This document shows, in pieces, positions 45,308 to 54,746 of a stretch of DNA of 64,000 bases. The stretch covers positions 1 through 64,000 of the forward strand of contig REER01000053.1 in NCBI GenBank assembly GCA_007694945.1, in the 5' to 3' direction. This DNA is from Paracoccaceae bacterium. GTDB taxonomy: Bacteria; Pseudomonadota; Alphaproteobacteria; Rhodobacterales; Rhodobacteraceae. A program made the position numbers and the translations under genes. How positions within the stretch are numbered: position 1 is the stretch's first letter; the number at the start of each line of letters is the position of its first letter. The notes below the pieces were generated by a model. That model did not search any database, was not told the DNA's origin, and worked only from the letters and a program-made list of their open reading frames with translations.

Positions 45308-47521
45308 TTGGCAGTTCGAAAGGTCGCGAAGGACGACCTAGCAAACGCCCCAAAGCCTGCGCTGCGAGAGAGTGCCAAAGTGCCCGAAACAGACACGGAT
45401 GCAACATCCAGCAATGAAGCGCGCCTGACCGAGATCCAGGCGCTAGTGGTCGAGCTGATCCACGTTCTGCTGGCGAGTGACATTGCCGATGTCGATGCAG
45501 CCATCAACGAATGTCTCGCCCGATTGGGCGAATACGCGAAACGCGACCGGACTTATGTCTTTGTGCGCGACAACGAACATGCTGATAATACGCATGAATG
45601 GTGCGCGCCCGGCATCCCCGCGATGATCGATCAGTTGCAGGGCCTTTCAATCGCCGAATACGGCGCGCTCTTCGATCCGTTGATACAGAATCAGGTGATT
45701 CTGATCCCCGATATCGACGATTTCCTGCCCGGCTCACCCGAACATGAGATTCTGGCCGCGCAGGAAATTAGGTCGCTGTTGCTGGTTCCGATGCTGGAGG
45801 GTCCGGAGTTCTTTGGTTTCGTCGGCTTTGATTCAGTTGCCGAGCGCGGCGATTTCCTGCCCGGCGAGGTCTATCTGCTGCGCGCTTTCGCCGATGTCGT
45901 GCGATCGGTCCTTTTGCGCCGCTCGGCGACCGAGGACCTGGCACGCGAACGTGCCTTTCTGGAGGGCATTGTTAGCACCACAGCTGCCGGTTTGCTGGTG
46001 CTGGACGGAGATGGCACGATCATCTTCGCCAACAAGGCCTGCGAGGATGTCCTCGGCGTCCCGGTCGATGCGCTGATCGGCATGAATTGCGACAGTCCGG
46101 ACTGGGAATTGCTCGACCTTGAAGGGCGAACTCTGGGCAAGGAAGACAAGCCATTCTACCGCGTCATGAAAACGGGCACGGATGTCACAAATTGCCGCAT
46201 CGCGCTGCGGATGGATGAGCGCACTCGCTACGTATCCATCAACGCAGCCCCGATCCCGACAGAAGCCGCATCATCCGGTCGCGTGCTCTATGCGGTGTCG
46301 GACGTGACAGCACTGGTGCGTGCCGAACGATCGCGCGAGGCCGCCTTGGCCGAGGCGCGGCGTGCAAACGAGACGAAATCGAATTTCCTTGCCAAGATGA
46401 GCCACGAATTGCGCACGCCCCTGAACGGCGTGCTCGGGATCACCGAGATCCTCGCTGACACGACGCAGGACGCCGATCAACGCCAGCTCATATCGATCCT
46501 GCACGATTCGGGGCAATTGCTGATGAACATCATCAACGATCTGCTCGACATGACGCGGATTGAAGCCAACGCCCTGCATCTGGAACAGATTCCCTTCTCG
46601 CTTGCGGAACTGGCGCGGCGCACGGAGGAAGTACACACGCTGCGCGCCTCGGAAAAGCGGCTGTCCTTCGCAGTTACGCTGGACGACAAGCTGGGAGCGC
46701 CGCGGCTTGGCGACCCGCACCGGCTGATGCAGATCATGCATAACCTGATCAGCAATGCGCTTAAGTTCACCGAAGACGGGCATGTAACTGTCATGATTCG
46801 CGCCGCGGACCATGCGCATGTCGTTATTGAAGTGTCCGACAGCGGGATCGGGATGAGCGCCGCACAACAGTTAAAGGTGCTGGAGCCCTTCACCCAGGCC
46901 GATACCAGCATTTCGCGACGGTTCGGCGGAACGGGCCTGGGCATGGCAATCGTCAAGTCTCTTACAGAACTCTTTGGCGGCACTCTCGAAATCAACAGCA
47001 GGCAAGGTGAAGGGACGCGCGTGACCGTACGTCTGCCGCTGGCAGCGGACCACAAAGCCTCAGCCGAGCCGCAGACACCCACGCCGATGGCGGCACAGGA
47101 ACTCCCGCATATCTCGGTTCTCGCAATCGACGACAATCGGACGAACCTTATCGTGCTGAGCATGATGCTGGGCCGCATTGGCGCGAAGGTCGTGCTCGCG
47201 GGCAGCGGGAGGGAAGCACTTGCGGCTTTTGGGCACGAACGATTTGACCTCGTCATCTGCGATATTTCCATGCCGGAGATGGATGGCATAACGCTGCTCA
47301 GGGCGTTTCGGAAGATAGAATCTGAACGCCAGGTCCGAAAGACCCCGGCCATCGCCTTCACTGCCAATGCCATGACGCATCAGGTCGAAAGCTATCTGGC
47401 CTGCGGTTTCGATGGCTGCCTGACGAAACCCGTCAAGCTCGAGAGCGTTGTCGACGTGGTGGGCACTGTGCTGCGCGACCATCCTCCAGTTGCGGCGCCG
47501 GCTCGTAGCACCGTTCCTTGA
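45308..47521 (+). CDS. GAF/PAS hybrid histidine kinase with receiver domain
   Basis: This 737-residue soluble kinase has a GAF domain at about residues 60-205, with NTHEWC as in the kinase at 26046. A PAS-like domain follows at about 220-335, a HisKA with acceptor His in MSHELRTPLNG near 365, and a HATPase with HNLISNALKF near 480, DSGIGM and FGGTGLGMAIV. A C-terminal receiver has Asp in VICDISMPEMDG near 651. The frame has no ATG near its start. A TTG at 45308 with AGGAA ahead is the best candidate, and a GTG at about residue 25 is an alternative. No output regulator is adjacent, so it probably signals through a phosphorelay. It ends 3 bp from the RNase T2 gene, convergent. Confidence 0.88.
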   Translation: MAVRKVAKDDLANAPKPALRESAKVPETDTDATSSNEARLTEIQALVVELIHVLLASDIADVDAAINECLARLGEYAKRDRTYVFVRDNEHADNTHEWCAPGIPAMIDQLQGLSIAEYGALFDPLIQNQVILIPDIDDFLPGSPEHEILAAQEIRSLLLVPMLEGPEFFGFVGFDSVAERGDFLPGEVYLLRAFADVVRSVLLRRSATEDLARERAFLEGIVSTTAAGLLVLDGDGTIIFANKACEDVLGVPVDALIGMNCDSPDWELLDLEGRTLGKEDKPFYRVMKTGTDVTNCRIALRMDERTRYVSINAAPIPTEAASSGRVLYAVSDVTALVRAERSREAALAEARRANETKSNFLAKMSHELRTPLNGVLGITEILADTTQDADQRQLISILHDSGQLLMNIINDLLDMTRIEANALHLEQIPFSLAELARRTEEVHTLRASEKRLSFAVTLDDKLGAPRLGDPHRLMQIMHNLISNALKFTEDGHVTVMIRAADHAHVVIEVSDSGIGMSAAQQLKVLEPFTQADTSISRRFGGTGLGMAIVKSLTELFGGTLEINSRQGEGTRVTVRLPLAADHKASAEPQTPTPMAAQELPHISVLAIDDNRTNLIVLSMMLGRIGAKVVLAGSGREALAAFGHERFDLVICDISMPEMDGITLLRAFRKIESERQVRKTPAIAFTANAMTHQVESYLACGFDGCLTKPVKLESVVDVVGTVLRDHPPVAAPARSTVP

Positions 47522-47524
47522 GGC

Positions 47525-48175
47525 TCAGGGTTTTGCCGGCAACCGAACCTCATCCTCGCGGCAATCTCGGGCCAGCAGGGCGTCATCACAGCGGCGTGGG
47601 TTCAGACCGTGGCTCAGGCAGAGCCGGATCTCCTGCGCCCTGCCCTCGCGGCAGGTCAGAATTGCCATCTCGGAGCCGATGGAAGGGTTGGCCTTGCGAA
47701 AGACCTCGAGAATCAGCGCGGGCGCGCGTTCGATATCGGCCTCGAGTGCTCGGATCGGCTCCGGGAAGTGCAACGCCGCAAAGGCAGCGCGCGTCTGCGC
47801 GAAATAGGCTCCGGGGTCGAGCCCGGAGCATGCGCCATGCTTGCGCCATTGATGCCGCGCAAGCCCTTCAGATCCCATGATATCAAGCATGGACGCAACA
47901 AGCTGACGGTCGGGCGGGGCATGCGGCGTGTCGCAGAATACGGGCCAGCCGCCATCCTCATGCTGCGGCCAGAGGCCATGGACCAGCCAGCCCGCCCCCG
48001 CACCCGACGCGCAGCGCGCATCGCCACGCGCGGCACCCTCGGCGGCGCACCAGCTTGGCGTCCAGCTCAGCGCGAGAACGTAGTAGCCATCCGGCTCCTG
48101 CCGGGGTTGCAGGCCCTGCCAAACCCAGACACCGAAAGCCAGCCCAGCCAGCGCCACAATGGTCAACCAGCGCAT
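47525..48175 (-). CDS. Ribonuclease T2 family protein
   Basis: This 216-residue exported protein has an N-terminal signal/anchor helix (LTIVALAGLAFGVWVW). It carries both conserved active-site segments of RNase T2: CAS I in WLVHGLWPQHED near residue 61 and CAS II in RHQWRKHGACSG near 106, each with the catalytic His, plus several Cys. T2 enzymes degrade RNA to 3' nucleotides via cyclic intermediates; in the periplasm this would scavenge external RNA. The ATG at 48175 follows AGAGGAAAA and is preferred over an upstream start. Confidence 0.93.
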   Translation of the reverse strand: MRWLTIVALAGLAFGVWVWQGLQPRQEPDGYYVLALSWTPSWCAAEGAARGDARCASGAGAGWLVHGLWPQHEDGGWPVFCDTPHAPPDRQLVASMLDIMGSEGLARHQWRKHGACSGLDPGAYFAQTRAAFAALHFPEPIRALEADIERAPALILEVFRKANPSIGSEMAILTCREGRAQEIRLCLSHGLNPRRCDDALLARDCREDEVRLPAKP

Positions 48176-48319
48176 TTTTGCTTTTCCTCTACGCCTAGTT
48201 TGGCTATACACGGCTCATCCCCGACATCGAGGACAGTGCAGGCCCGGCCTGCCGCCGATTTCCGGCACCAAAGCGATATTGCGCGCGCGCCCCGCGCATC
48301 TATGACAGGAGGTCACATC

Positions 48320-49093
48320 ATGTCAAAACCCCTGATGCCGAAAGCAACGGCCGTCTGGCTTGTGGATAACACGACGCTTAGCTTCAAGCAGATCGCGGAT
48401 TTCTGCGGCCTGCACGAACTGGAGGTGCAGGGCATCGCCGATGGTGATGTCGCAGCCGGGGTCAAGGGCTTCGACCCCGTCGCCAACACCCAGCTCGATC
48501 CTATCGAGATCGAGCGTGGTGAGAAGGACCCGACCTACAAGCTGAAACTGAAATACAACCCCGCCGCCGAGGGCGAGGAAAAACGCCGCGGGCCGCGTTA
48601 TACTCCGCTTTCCAAGCGGCAGGACCGTCCAGCGTCGATCCTATGGCTGGTGAAGTTCCATCCCGAGCTCGCCGATGCCCAGATCCGCCGCCTCGTCGGC
48701 ACTACGAATTCCACGATTCAGGCCATCCGCGAACGGACGCATTGGAACATCGCCAATCTGCAACCCATCGACCCGGTGGCGCTTGGCCTTTGCCGTCAAT
48801 CCGAGTTGGACAAGGAAGTGCAAAAAGCCGCCGCCAAGCGCGCGGATGCTGGCGAGGTCATGAGCGACGACGAACGCCGCAAGCTCGTCTCGACCGAGCA
48901 GTCGCTGGAAATGGAAGAGGAACCCAAGATGCCTGCCAGCATTGCCGGGCTGGAAAACTTCTCGATCAGCGATCTGAATGAAACACCCGAAGATACGGCC
49001 AAGGCGGCTGATTACAGCGATGCCGAGAGTTTCTTCAATCTGCCCGAGGATGACGAGGACGAAGACAAGGAAGAGGACAGCACCAGCCGCTAG
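48320..49093 (+). CDS. trcR: Cell cycle regulator TrcR (DUF1013)
   Basis: This 257-residue protein belongs to DUF1013, conserved in alphaproteobacteria and named TrcR for its link to CtrA-controlled cell cycle genes in Caulobacter. The N-terminal helix-turn-helix-like region includes LSFKQIADFCGLHELEVQGIAD, followed by RQDRPASILWLVKFHPELADAQIRRLVGTT in pieces near residue 100. The C-terminus is very acidic (DDEDEDKEEDS). A strong AGGAGG precedes the ATG. The much longer open frame upstream lies opposite the RNase T2 gene and is rejected. pheT follows 69 bp later. Confidence 0.9.
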   Translation: MSKPLMPKATAVWLVDNTTLSFKQIADFCGLHELEVQGIADGDVAAGVKGFDPVANTQLDPIEIERGEKDPTYKLKLKYNPAAEGEEKRRGPRYTPLSKRQDRPASILWLVKFHPELADAQIRRLVGTTNSTIQAIRERTHWNIANLQPIDPVALGLCRQSELDKEVQKAAAKRADAGEVMSDDERRKLVSTEQSLEMEEEPKMPASIAGLENFSISDLNETPEDTAKAADYSDAESFFNLPEDDEDEDKEEDSTSR

Positions 49094-49162
49094 GCGCGGT
49101 GGCTTTTCTCTGGCGCTGATCTGGGCTAGGGCCAGCGCAAAGGTCGATTTCGGGGAAGAGAC

Positions 49163-51583
49163 ATGAAATTCACGCTGTCCTGGCTCAAGGACCATCTGGA
49201 AACCGAGGCAACGCTGTCCGAGATTGCCGAGGCGCTCACCGATCTGGGGCTTGAGGTAGAAGAGATCAGTGACCCTGCCGACAGCCTAGGCGCCTTTCGC
49301 ATCGCCCGCGTGATCGAGGCCGCGCAGCACCCGGATGCCGACCGCCTGCGTCTGTGCCGGGTCGAGACCTGGCCCGATGGCCCGGATGGCCCGGCCGAGG
49401 AAGTGCAGGTCGTCTGCGGCGCACCGAATGCGCGCACGGGGATGCGCGGGGTATTTGCGCCTGTCGGCACGCATATTCCCGGCACCGGGGTCGATCTGAA
49501 ACCCGGCGTGATCCGGGGGCAGGCGAGCAACGGGATGCTATGTTCCGAACGCGAATTGATGCTCTCTGATGATCATGACGGCATTATCGAGTTGCCCGAG
49601 GATGCGCCGCCGGGAATGCGCTATATCGACTATGCCGGGCTGAATGACCCGGTGATCGACATTTCCATCACCCCCAACCGCCCTGACGCGCTGGGCGTGC
49701 GCGGCGTCGCGCGCGACCTGGCTGCGCGGGGGCTGGGCGTGCTCAAGCCGCTGGTGGTGGAGCCTGTTCCGGGGCAGTTCGACAGCCCGATCAGTGTGAC
49801 CATCGACCCAGCGCTGAAGGACAAGGGCTGCCCGCTCTTTGCTGGTCGCGTGATCCGTAGCGTGAAAAACGGCCCCTCGCCCGACTGGCTGCAAAAGCGG
49901 TTGCGCGCCATCGGGCTGCGTCCGATTTCGGCGCTGGTCGATATTACCAATTTCTTCACCTTCGCGCTTAATCGCCCGCTGCATGTTTTTGACGCCGCCA
50001 AAGTTCAGGGCGGGTTGCGCATTCACCAGGCACAGGGCGATGAGGAATTGCTGGCACTCGACGGCAAGACCTACAGGCTCGAAGCAGGGCAGATGGTCAT
50101 CTCGGATGATATCGGCCCCGAGAGCCTTGCCGGCATCATGGGCGGCGAGCATTCGGGCTGCACCGAAGCCACTGTCGATGTGTTTCTGGAATCCGCCTAT
50201 TGGGACCCGATCACCATCGCCGCCACCGGACGCGCGCTGAAAATCAACTCGGATGCGCGCTACCGCTTTGAGCGCGGCGTGGACCCGGCCTTCACTATTG
50301 ACGGGCTGGAACTGGCCACGCGCATGGTGCTGGAGCTTTGCGGCGGGGAGCCCTCGCATGTGGTGTTGGATGGCGCGGTGCCCGACACGAGCCGCAGCTA
50401 CCGTTTTGACCCCTCGCGGATGGGCGCGCTCGTGGGCATGGACATCCCCGAGGCCACGCAGCGCGAGATTTTGACCGCACTTGGCTTCCGGCTGGAGGGT
50501 GATCAGGCCTTCCCGCCAAGCTGGCGGCCCGACATTCTGGGCGCGGCCGATCTGGTCGAGGAAATTGCCCGCATCGCCTCGCTGAGCAAGCTTGAAGCGC
50601 AGTCCCTGCCGCGCGTGCAGGTCGGCGTGCCGCGCCCGATTCTGACGCTCCTGCAGTCGCGCGAGCGTGCGGCGCGGCGGATGCTGGCGGGGCTGGGGTA
50701 TAATGAATGCGTGACTTACAGTTTCATTGACGCTGTGTCGGCGCAGGGCTTTGGCGGTGGCAGTGAGGACGTGCGGCTGGAAAACCCGATCTCGTCCGAG
50801 ATGACGCATATGCGCCCGGACCTGCTGCCGGGGCTTTTGCAGGCCGCCGCCCGCAATCAGGCGCGCGGCACACTCGATTGCGCCCTGTTCGAGGTTGGCC
50901 CCGCCTTCTCGGGCGGCGAACCGGGCGAGCAGCATGTGCAGGCGGCGGGGGTGCTCGTCGGCGCCACTGGCCCACGCGACCCGCATGGTACGCGCCGCGT
51001 GGTCGATGTGTTTGACGTCAAGGCCGATGCCGAGGCGGTGCTTTCGGCCATCGGCGCGCCTCCGCGGTCGCAGATCAACCGCAAGGTGCCGGAGTGGTTC
51101 CATCCGGGGCGTTCGGGTGTCATCTCGCTCGGGCCGAAACTGCCGCTCGCGGTCTTCGGCGAGTTGCACCCGCGCGTGCTTAAAGCCTTTGACATCAAGG
51201 GGCCGGTCATGGGCTTCACAGCCTGGCTGGAAAATCCGCCGCAACCGAAGACGCGCAAGACCACGCGCCCCTCGCTCGTCGTCTCGACGCTGCAACCGGT
51301 CGAGCGTGATTTCGCCTTTGTGGTCGCGCAGGAGGTCGAGGCACTGACAGCTGTCAATGCGGCCCTCGGGGCCGACAAGGCGCTGATCGAGGCGGTGCAG
51401 GTCTTTGATGAGTTCACTGGCCCCAAGGCCGAGGCGCAATTCGGCGCGGGCCGCAAATCGCTGGCGATTGCCGTGCGCCTGCAACCTGTGGACAAGACCC
51501 TCACCGAGGACGAGATTGAGGCTGTCAGCCACAAGATTGTGGAGAAGGTCGAAAAGGCCACAGGCGGCCAGTTGCGCGGCTAG
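49163..51583 (+). CDS. pheT: Phenylalanine-tRNA ligase beta subunit
   Basis: PheT forms the alpha2-beta2 enzyme that charges tRNA-Phe. The 806-residue product has the N-terminal EMAP-like tRNA-binding domain (about 40-155, CSERELMLSDDHDGI), then the B3/B4 editing domain (about 215-390, ISALVDITNFFTFALNRPLHVFD). The B5 domain (about 400-475) and catalytic-like core follow, then the C-terminal anticodon-binding FDX-ACB domain (about 712-805, PSLVVSTLQPVERDFAFVV). pheS is not next to it in this window, unlike many bacteria. Confidence 0.98.
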   Translation: MKFTLSWLKDHLETEATLSEIAEALTDLGLEVEEISDPADSLGAFRIARVIEAAQHPDADRLRLCRVETWPDGPDGPAEEVQVVCGAPNARTGMRGVFAPVGTHIPGTGVDLKPGVIRGQASNGMLCSERELMLSDDHDGIIELPEDAPPGMRYIDYAGLNDPVIDISITPNRPDALGVRGVARDLAARGLGVLKPLVVEPVPGQFDSPISVTIDPALKDKGCPLFAGRVIRSVKNGPSPDWLQKRLRAIGLRPISALVDITNFFTFALNRPLHVFDAAKVQGGLRIHQAQGDEELLALDGKTYRLEAGQMVISDDIGPESLAGIMGGEHSGCTEATVDVFLESAYWDPITIAATGRALKINSDARYRFERGVDPAFTIDGLELATRMVLELCGGEPSHVVLDGAVPDTSRSYRFDPSRMGALVGMDIPEATQREILTALGFRLEGDQAFPPSWRPDILGAADLVEEIARIASLSKLEAQSLPRVQVGVPRPILTLLQSRERAARRMLAGLGYNECVTYSFIDAVSAQGFGGGSEDVRLENPISSEMTHMRPDLLPGLLQAAARNQARGTLDCALFEVGPAFSGGEPGEQHVQAAGVLVGATGPRDPHGTRRVVDVFDVKADAEAVLSAIGAPPRSQINRKVPEWFHPGRSGVISLGPKLPLAVFGELHPRVLKAFDIKGPVMGFTAWLENPPQPKTRKTTRPSLVVSTLQPVERDFAFVVAQEVEALTAVNAALGADKALIEAVQVFDEFTGPKAEAQFGAGRKSLAIAVRLQPVDKTLTEDEIEAVSHKIVEKVEKATGGQLRG

Positions 51584-51683
51584 GCCGCGCTCCTGCCTCT
51601 CGCGCACAGGCCCCGTGCGCCTGTACGCCTTGTCCCTTGCCCCCCGGATCGCAGATAGAGGGGTAAGCAGACAGGAGATTACA

Positions 51684-52664
51684 ATGGGCCAGCTTATCGA
51701 TGGCGAATGGTCAACCAAATGGTATGACACCAAATCCACCGGCGGCGCATTCAAGCGCAGCACGGCAAAGTTTCGCAACTGGGTCACGGCGGACGGCCGC
51801 CCCGGCCCCTCGGGCGAAGGCGGGTTCAACGCCGAGGAAGGGCGCTATCACCTCTATGTTTCCTACGCCTGCCCCTGGGCGCATCGCACGCTGATCTTTC
51901 GCGCACTGAAAGGGCTGGACGGTCTGATCGACGTCTCTGCCGTGCATCCCGATATGCTGGATGACGGCTGGACCTTTGACACCGATTTCGACGGGGCGAC
52001 CGGCGATCGGCTACACGGGGCGCGCTTCATGCGCGAGGTCTATCTGCGCGCCGATCCAAAGATTTCGGGTCGGGTGACTGTGCCCGTACTCTGGGACAAG
52101 GCGCAGGATACCATCGTCTCGAATGAATCCGCCGAAATTATCCGCATGTTCAATTCGGCCTTTGACGGGCTGACGGGCAATTACGATGATTACTATCCCG
52201 AAGACCTGCGCGCCGAGATCGACGCGGTAAACGTGCGCATCTATGACACGCTCAACAACGGGGTCTACAAATCCGGCTTCGCCACCACACAAGAGGCCTA
52301 TGACAAGGCGGTGCATCCGCTGTTCGACACGCTCGACTGGCTGGAAGATCGGCTCTCAAAGCGGCGCTATCTCATTGGCGAGCGGCTGACCGAGGCCGAC
52401 TGGCGGCTCTTCACCACGCTGGTGCGCTTCGACGGCGTCTATCACCTGCATTTCAAGTGCAACCGCCGCCGGATCGTGGATTACCCTACGCTCTGGGCCT
52501 ATACTCGCGAGCTCTACCAGCATCTTGGCGTGGCCGAGACCGTGCGCATGGATCATATCGTGCGGCACTATCATTACAGCCATGACACGATAAACCCGAA
52601 CCGGATCATTCCGATCAATCCAGTGCTGGATTTCACGGCACCGCATGGGCGAGATCATCTCTGA
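51684..52664 (+). CDS. Glutathionyl-hydroquinone reductase
   Basis: This 326-residue Xi-class glutathione transferase has the catalytic Cys in SYACPWAHRTLIFRALKG near residue 57. The family segments VPVLWDKAQDTIVSNESAEIIRM (near 135) and LTEADWRLFTTLVRFDGVYHLHFKCN (near 235) are present. These enzymes remove glutathione from glutathionyl-hydroquinones and protect against quinones. AGGAG lies 6 bases before the ATG. The longer open frame is inside pheT and is rejected. A lytic transglycosylase gene follows 79 bp later. Confidence 0.93.
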   Translation: MGQLIDGEWSTKWYDTKSTGGAFKRSTAKFRNWVTADGRPGPSGEGGFNAEEGRYHLYVSYACPWAHRTLIFRALKGLDGLIDVSAVHPDMLDDGWTFDTDFDGATGDRLHGARFMREVYLRADPKISGRVTVPVLWDKAQDTIVSNESAEIIRMFNSAFDGLTGNYDDYYPEDLRAEIDAVNVRIYDTLNNGVYKSGFATTQEAYDKAVHPLFDTLDWLEDRLSKRRYLIGERLTEADWRLFTTLVRFDGVYHLHFKCNRRRIVDYPTLWAYTRELYQHLGVAETVRMDHIVRHYHYSHDTINPNRIIPINPVLDFTAPHGRDHL

Positions 52665-52743
52665 GCGATGGCTCACGCAAATGCGATTCCCTCGCGCGGG
52701 TGCTTGCGATAACGTAGCGACAAAACAACAGTGCGAGGGCAGT

Positions 52744-53922
52744 ATGCGTTTTCTCTCCGTTCTGGCGACAGGGCTTTTCTTCGGTTTCGCAAGCGCGGCG
52801 AGTGCGCAGAGTTGCGGCGGCAATTTCGGCGCCTTCGTCGAAGGCTTGAAGGCAGAAGCCATCCAGCGCGGTTTCGATCGCGGGCTGGTGGATAATTTCT
52901 TCCGCGGGGTGCAATTCAATCAGGCCGTCATCAATGCCGACCGGCGGCAGGGCATCTTCCAGCGCCCCTTCCTCGATTTCTCGCGTGCATTGATCTCGCA
53001 GAACCGGATGAACGCCGGTCGTGCCAATTATGACCGCCACCGCGCCATCTTCGACCGGGCGCAGAGCCAATATGGCGTGCCGCCCGGAATCCTCTTGGCC
53101 TTCTGGGCTTTCGAGACGGATTTCGGCGCCAATCAGGGAGATTTCAACACGGTCAACGCCTTGGTCACGCTGGCGCATGACTGCCGCCGCCCGGAACTCT
53201 TCCGCCCACAGGTTTTTGCCGCGCTGGAGATGCACCAGCGCGGTGATCTCGATCCGCGCACCATGACCGGCGCCTGGGCGGGCGAGATCGGGATGGTGCA
53301 GAAACTGCCCTCCGACATCATCGCCCATGCGGTTGATGGCGATGGCAGCGGGCGGATCGACCTGCAGCGTTCGGTCGCGGATTCGATCATGTCGGGCGCT
53401 TCAATGCTGCGCGCCAATGGCTGGCGACCCAACGAGCCCTGGATGCACGAGGTTGCCATACCACAGGGGTTGGACCTGACCCAGACGGGCCTGCGCACCG
53501 GACTGACTGTCGACCAGTGGCAGCAGATGGGTGTCCGGCCCACGCATGGCAGCCTGCCATCGGGCAATATGCGCGCCTCGATCATCCTGCCGCAGGGCCA
53601 TCGCGGCCCGGCCTTCATGGTGTTTCACAATTACCGCGTGCTCTTCGAGTGGAACCAGAGCTTCATCTATGTCACCACAGCGGCCTATTTCGGGACGCGC
53701 CTGATGGGCGCGCCGGTCTATCAGGCAGGTAACCCGGAGCCCGGGCTGAATCAGGACCAGATGCGTCAGTTGCAACAGGGGCTTGTCCAGCGCGGTTATG
53801 ACGTTGGCGGGATCGATGGAATCCTCGGCGCAAATACCCGCGCTGCTGTGCAGGACGTTCAAGCGCAACTCGGTATGCCCGCTGATGGCTGGCCCACGCC
53901 TCAACTCCTGCGCAATCTCTGA
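52744..53922 (+). CDS. MltB-type lytic murein transglycosylase with peptidoglycan-binding domain
   Basis: This 392-residue exported enzyme has a signal peptide (about 1-21, ending ASAQS). The SLT/MltB catalytic domain (about 30-320) includes the catalytic Glu in LLAFWAFETDFGANQGDFNT near residue 123 and MTGAWAGEIGMVQKLPSDI near 176. A C-terminal PG_binding_1 domain (about 335-390) contains LVQRGYDVGGIDGILGANTRAAV. It cleaves the MurNAc-GlcNAc bond with formation of 1,6-anhydro ends. GAGGG precedes the ATG. No lipobox is visible, so it is soluble in the periplasm. Confidence 0.93.
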   Translation: MRFLSVLATGLFFGFASAASAQSCGGNFGAFVEGLKAEAIQRGFDRGLVDNFFRGVQFNQAVINADRRQGIFQRPFLDFSRALISQNRMNAGRANYDRHRAIFDRAQSQYGVPPGILLAFWAFETDFGANQGDFNTVNALVTLAHDCRRPELFRPQVFAALEMHQRGDLDPRTMTGAWAGEIGMVQKLPSDIIAHAVDGDGSGRIDLQRSVADSIMSGASMLRANGWRPNEPWMHEVAIPQGLDLTQTGLRTGLTVDQWQQMGVRPTHGSLPSGNMRASIILPQGHRGPAFMVFHNYRVLFEWNQSFIYVTTAAYFGTRLMGAPVYQAGNPEPGLNQDQMRQLQQGLVQRGYDVGGIDGILGANTRAAVQDVQAQLGMPADGWPTPQLLRNL

Positions 53923-54037
53923 ACGCGGCGCTTCCTCGCGCGAAAAGCTTGTTCTTGGCTCGCAGCCCATTTTCTTCCAAGCTCTGAAGTGGCGTGTGTG
54001 CGCCCAAGTGGATCACGATTTATAGTGGGAGAATCAG

Positions 54038-54379
54038 ATGGGACGTAGGGATGAATTGATTGAACGTTATGCACGGGACCTGCGCGAGAAATGTGGGGTC
54101 GAGCCGGATATGGAGTTGTTGCGCAAGGTCACGATCGGCTGCGGTCCGTCGATTTATGACGCAGATGCCGCGACGGTCGCCATGACCCAGCAACACGAAC
54201 TCGACACTGTGCGTCGCAATTTCCTGATGAAGAAGCTGAGCCTTCCAGACGGGCAGGAACTACGCGACGCGATTGATGCGGTGATGGAACAATACGGACG
54301 CTCGGAGCGCAAAAAGTACCGCGCGGTGGTGTATTATCTTCTCACGCGTCATTTCAGCAAGGAAAGCGTTTACGCGTGA
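54038..54379 (+). CDS. DUF2853 family protein
   Basis: This 113-residue soluble protein is a member of DUF2853, with MGRRDELIERYARDLREKCG at the N-terminus, the conserved VTIGCGPSIYDADAATVA near residue 31, and a NFLMKKLSL segment near 64. The family is small and helical, without known function. It is preceded by a clear GGGAGAA. It is followed by a long gene-free stretch before lon. Confidence 0.85.
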   Translation: MGRRDELIERYARDLREKCGVEPDMELLRKVTIGCGPSIYDADAATVAMTQQHELDTVRRNFLMKKLSLPDGQELRDAIDAVMEQYGRSERKKYRAVVYYLLTRHFSKESVYA

Positions 54380-54509
54380 CGGTGGCGCATTGATAAAATG
54401 CCACGGGCTTTTGGCTTGATCTGACACGTCGCTTCTGTGAAGCTTGTTGAACCTGGTTAGTATGACCGGAGTCTTTGCTTCCCGTGACGTGAAGGGCACG
54501 TGGGTGAGT
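54380..54509 (+). ncRNA. Candidate small RNA upstream of a strong terminator
   Basis: This gene-free 130-base stretch ends in a strong intrinsic terminator (54510-54543). It lies too far from the DUF2853 stop to look like an ordinary gene end, and the terminator points the same way as lon. Either the DUF2853 mRNA has a long 3' UTR or a separate small RNA is made here. I recognise no known sRNA family, and the 5' end is not defined. Confidence 0.25.
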
Positions 54510-54543
54510 GGGGTTCCGGAGTACCGGAACCCCAATAATTTTT
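54510..54543 (+). terminator. Strong Rho-independent terminator
   Basis: A 10-bp perfect stem (GGGGTTCCGG, loop AGTA, CCGGAACCCC) is followed by AATAATTTTT. It lies 130 bases after the DUF2853 stop and 200 bases before lon. Confidence 0.9.
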
Positions 54544-54678
54544 CTCCTGCAACCCTGTCTAATCGAAGCCGTGCAGGTTGCATCGCGATTTGCCGCTTCG
54601 TCACATCCGGGCCATTCTCCTGCCGAATTCACATGGCAAGCACGCTTCGGGCATAGCACGCCCCTGTCAGAAATGGCG

Positions 54679-54710
54679 GGTTGAAACTTGGCGGTCCAGC
54701 CCACAGATTA
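54679..54710 (+). promoter_or_regulatory. Possible heat-shock (RpoH-type) promoter of lon
   Basis: GGTTGAAA at 54679-54686 resembles the RpoH -35 element, and CCCACAGATTA at 54700-54710 resembles its -10, with about 13 bases between. They end 36 bases before the lon ATG. lon is a classical heat-shock gene, so the position fits. The -10 match is only partial. Confidence 0.4.
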
Positions 54711-54746
54711 ACGGCAACCCGAGTTTGTGACCCAAGGACAAGAAGA

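Noticed and set aside
49538-51829. 763-codon open frame opposite pheT
   Set aside because: Despite its length it is an antisense frame of pheT; it has no family motifs and its residues mirror the codon bias of pheT.
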